This document shows positions 60,258 through 64,000 of a stretch of 64,000 bases of DNA, piece after piece (within the stretch, counting starts at the first letter, position 1; the number at the start of each line of letters is the position of its first letter). The notes beneath the pieces were generated by a model, which made no database searches, was not told the origin of the DNA, and saw nothing but the letters and a program-made list of their open reading frames with translations. The translations under genes and the position numbers were made by a program. Origin of the DNA: Capra hircus (taxonomy: Eukaryota; Chordata; Mammalia; Artiodactyla; Bovidae); contig NC_030817.1 in NCBI RefSeq assembly GCF_001704415.2, positions 49,957,550-50,021,549 of the forward strand, given 5' to 3'.

Positions 60258-60962
60258 AGGACTAAAATTAGCTCTTGGTAAGCATAAAATTCAACTGGTG
60301 AGAGTAGAAACGTGAGGGTATTAAGAGAACAGCCTGTCAACCATGACGTTCAGTATGCTGTAGAGATCAATCACTATGTTTTCTAGAGAGAGTATAAGGG
60401 CATTAATTAATCTGGAGAGTTTATCCAGTTTATTTCTTTCTAGTCTTTTTCCTTGGCATACTTTTTCAGAGAGGAGAATTTAGTTAATTCAATCTTATAT
60501 TGGGCTTTTTCACTTAATATTATATGATAAGCACTTACCATAAACATGATTTTGAAGGATTCTCTGATAATATACTATGTAGTATATCGTCTGGTATAAC
60601 TTTCTCCACTTCTTACCTGTTTGGAGCCATTTAAATTGTTTATAACAATTTTGTATTGAACATCTTTTATTTTTAAAAATTTTGTCCTAATTTAGTTATC
60701 TCCCTAGCATAAAGTTTAAATATTAAGAAATTGCTTCTTCCAAAAGTATGAATGTTTGCAATGATTTTCAGATACACATGTTGTTGACACATCTGATTTA
60801 CATACGATTGTTCATCCTTTTCTCTCCAAACCAGATATTACAGAGAACCCAGAGCCTGAGATATATGTATTGAGTCCTCAGTGAATGTTTGTTGAATATA
60901 CACAATGCTCTTTTTCACTAGACCCTAGCATTTTGTGTTTGTTTTAAATAGGCAAAGCCACT

Positions 60963-61225
60963 TCAGTTCAGTTCACTTCTGTTCAGTCGCTCAGTCATGT
61001 CCGACTCTTTGAGACCCCTTGAATCGCAGCACGCCAGGCCTCCCTGTCCATCACCAACTCCCGGAGATCACTCAGACTGACGTCCATTGAGTCAGTGATG
61101 CCATCCAGCCATCTCATCCTCTGTCGTCCCCTTCTCCTCCTGCCCCCAATCCCTCCCAGGTTCAAAGTCTTTTCCAGTGAGTCAACTCTTCGCATGAGGT
61201 GGCCAAAGAACTGGAGTTTCAGCTT
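60963..61225 (-). mobile_element. Short BovB 3'-end fragment
   Basis: Antisense BovB tail and last coding segment (frame 61195-60995: [20 protein letters not shown]), truncated at 'ggagtttcagctta'. Confidence 0.92.
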
Positions 61226-61734
61226 AGACAGGGTTTATTTCCTCTTTTGTAATTGGTTTCACAAGTCTCTTACACATAATCGCTTTCCTCCTCTCACCCC
61301 CTCTTCTTTCCTGCTCATCCCAGTTCTTTTCTACCTGTTCTCTGATACATTGTGTAACAGGGCTCATCTACCAGCTTTCTTTGACAATTTCTTTTTTGAA
61401 ATTAATTCAATCACTAGTGCTAAGTCCTGTGAAAAAATAGAAGTGAACAAAACTGTGGCCCTGTTTCGTGAATCACATAGTCCAGATTTAAACATATTTT
61501 GTCATATGTTTGTCGTCTTTAATCAACTAGGTTGTAGGTAAATGTGTTTGGCTGATAAAAGGTATTCATTGAATTGTTTTATTGATCATTCTAGAGAGAC
61601 AAATGAGAAGGTTGCCAAGGATTATAGATATTAATGTAAGGATACTGTTTTACTAATATCACATTGCTGGGTCATAGAGTATCAGCATTGGAAAGAACTT
61701 TCAAAGGTTCTTTATCTGACAATCCATTAGTATT

Positions 61735-61865
61735 TTAATCTACTTTTATTCAACAAATATTTATAGATCATGTGCACAATGCCAGGCATCGTGCTAAAGA
61801 CTGGGGGAACAAAAGGAACAAGACTAATAAAGTCGCTGCATTCATAGAGTTAATGCCTAGTCATA
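61735..61865. repeat. Ancient MIR/L2-like repeat
   Basis: 'caacaaatatttatagatcatgtg', 'atgccaggcatcgtgctaaag', 'tgcattcatagagttaatg' fit the common old mammalian repeat type. The family is not fixed. Confidence 0.5.
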
Positions 61866-61919
61866 AAGCCTTCCATAACTTAGGGTTCGTTGACTACAAA
61901 GTGTACCTAATTATAAAAG

Positions 61920-62110
61920 AAAACATTTGTTAAGCATTCATTTGTGACACACTAAGCCAAGCCTTTTGTGTATTTAGTGTACTAAGTCCACACAACATTT
62001 CTTTTTGATAAACATGATTGTTTTCATTTTACATGTGAGAAAGCTGAGGTAATTAACTTGCCCAGGATTAACATCTTACATTGGAAGCCCACGTCTGTTT
62101 GACTCCCTTG
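61920..62110 (-). repeat. MIR SINE
   Basis: Antisense MIR: 'tttcattttacatgtgagaaagctgagg', 'taattaacttgcccagg', 'cccacgtctgtttgactcc'. Confidence 0.7.
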
Positions 62111-62416
62111 TGCTTTTCACCAGCATATTGTGTCTTCTGACTCCAAGTCCAATACTCTCCTTTTACTCTCTTGTGTGCCTTACATATACATCAAGATGTT
62201 GTTCAGCCTATGTGTTGACTGCCTTCAATAATGTAGTACTTGCTCTCCCCCAGGGTAGCTCTCTAATCTTTGGATATCTAATAGAAAGAACTGGTATATA
62301 ACATGACTAAAAAACAAAATCTGTCTCCCTGGAATTTTTATTTAAACCTTAGATGTGTTCTTGAGATCACACAAACCGGCAGCCCTTTGGATATTTAAAG
62401 CAAACTTTCACCTTTT

Positions 62417-62583
62417 CTATGGGATTTCCTGGTGTCTCAGACTGTAAAGAATGTTTGGATTTGATTCCTGAGTCAGGAAGATTCCCTGGAAAAGGAAATG
62501 GCTATGCACTCCAGTATTCTTGCCTGGAGAATTCTATGGACAGAGGGGTCTTAAAGAGTGGAACATGACTGAGTGACTAGCAC
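62417..62583 (+). mobile_element. Bov-tA SINE, shortened
   Basis: The head 'tttcctggtgtctcagactgtaaag' has a deletion before 'ggatttgattcctgagtcagg'. The body ends 'gaacatgactgagtgacta'. Confidence 0.88.
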
Positions 62584-63805
62584 AAAATATACATTTTTTT
62601 AAAAAAATCACCTTTTTTACTCCACAAATTGTTCTCTACTGAAATCCCATGATTTCAGATGTCTTTATTGTCCCAGTGACTACTGTGAACAAGTTTTAGA
62701 TTGCTTGCAGTTTTGTTTTGTTGTGTGTTCTTTTTTTTTTTTTTTAACTTTGAACTCAGAAATTGCTTTATTTCTGGATGTAGAGAAAAAAGAACACTCT
62801 TCACCTAAAGTGGTAAGGGCAGGGATTAGCTCCCCATCTCACTCCTGTTTCTTAGAGACTGTCATTTATTTAATAGTTGTTTTATTAGAAGCAAAATTGT
62901 TTATTTATCTGAAATATTTATAGCCCAGGAAGGAACCACCTTTTTCTTATACTACATGGGACATACAATTATGCATTTAAGTATTAGAAATTAATCAACA
63001 TAGATACATCTACATTGGAATAAGAAGATTGGTTGGTTGCAGAAAAAGATTTAGGAACTTGGTTGAAAATCATAAAGGAAAGAGCCAAAAACAAGGGGAT
63101 TAGTTAGGGTATTTAACACCTTGAAAGAGGGAGGACACAGGCATGGCCCTGCTTGGTTTTGGGCAGTGGCCACTTTGGAAGCCAGAGGTCACGGCAAATA
63201 AGAGGAAGAGAGGTAAGAACTTATATGTGCAGGAGGGTATTCATACAAAAGGGTAGAGGATGCAGCAACTGGCAATTGATTAAATATGGGTATTAGATGG
63301 AATTCGGAGATGTCGGTGTGAGTTCATATAATTTTCAATATAAGTCATGAGAGGTAGAAAAATAGAAATATGTGTTGTATATATATGTGTGCGTGTATAA
63401 ATATATTCCCTCAGCTATCTCCTCTTAGTCTAGAAGTCGCAAAACCCTGGAAGCAATGAATATCCCATGTGTCTAGAACTGGGTTTCAGGATACTGTTCT
63501 ACACCAAAGAAACCAGGGCTTCTCAGAGAAACATCTGATCGTACAGTTAGAGCAGGGAGAGTACAAAATGAGCCTGGAACATCTCGTTATGCTAGAAAGA
63601 ATGATGAGGACTTGCAGAGGGTCACAGAAGCCAGCTTGAAGAGCCCCCTCTGGCCAAATCTAGACATTTTGAACAACAAAATAAACAATGATAGTAATAG
63701 ATTGTAAGTCATTGAATAAAATTGAAAACCATAAGTTTGTGCTGATACAAAAAATTGAAAGCTTTGCAAAGAACAGCATTTTTACATAGTTTTTAAGTAA
63801 GTAAG

Positions 63806-63918
63806 TAAGTGTTCGTCACTCAGTCATGCCCGACTCTTTGCAACCCCATGGACTATAGCCCACTAAGCTCCTCTGTCCATGAGATTTCCCAGGCAAGGAT
63901 ACTGGAGTGGGTTGCTAG
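63806..63918 (-). mobile_element. Bov-A SINE, - strand, with (AAGT)n tail
   Basis: Antisense Bov-A from 'tcgtcactcagtcatgccc' to 'actggagtgggttgc'. Its 3' tail side carries four AAGT units (63796-63811). Confidence 0.85.
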
Positions 63919-64000
63919 CCCACAAAAACTTTTTAATTATAATGGGAAAAAGTAAAATTTTAGTTGAGAAATCTTAGTAGACACCACCTTAATGAAATAA

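Overview
The window looks like nuclear DNA from a bovid ruminant, probably cattle or a close relative. It is AT-rich and carries only one protein-coding exon I can recognise. It is packed with ruminant-specific repeats: BovB (RTE-type LINE), Bov-tA and BOV-A2 SINEs, CHR-type SINEs and a bovine L1 3' end. Under these lies an older eutherian layer of L1M/HAL1, MIR, MLT1, Tigger1 and hAT-Charlie remnants. Repeat names are from memory of the families, not from a database run.

The gene is TCF12 (HEB, a class I bHLH E-protein) on the + strand. A single 103-bp coding exon lies at 8410-8512 with canonical splice sites. The rest is intron: the last 8.4 kb of the upstream intron, then about 55 kb of downstream intron that runs past the window end. 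I found no further TCF12 exon.

Layout. 1-6.1 kb: head-to-head BovB pieces, a CHR SINE, two + BovB copies and Bov SINEs. 6.1-12.3 kb: mostly unique intron around the exon. 12.4-15.2 kb: a - BovB copy and a SINE cluster. 15.2-24.3 kb: old repeats, a split L1 and nested SINEs in mostly unique sequence. 24.3-31.1 kb: a BovB copy with both ends, a target-site duplication and a large internal deletion, then a BovB-in-BovB nest. 31-38 kb: sparse, with an old L1/HAL1 block. 38.3-41.9 kb: a tail-to-tail BovB inverted repeat, a pure (TGC)22 microsatellite, and an inverted L1 interrupted by BovB. 42-50 kb: old L1 and MIR, then repeat-poor sequence with possible conserved elements at 47.3-47.5 and 48.1-48.4 kb. 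51-62 kb: BOV-A2 elements, a 2.1-kb BovB with a long RT frame, a nearly complete dead Tigger1, an MLT1 LTR, an L1 3' end and two more BovB copies.

The long open frames are BovB endonuclease/reverse transcriptase remnants or their antisense shadows, not host genes. By my interval sum, BovB-derived sequence covers roughly 14 kb, or 22% of the window. I see no clearly new biological system. The best leads are the pure CTG tract in an intron of a TCF4 paralogue, the complementary BovB copies flanking the exon, the structure of several BovB copies, and the paired octamer element near 48.2 kb.
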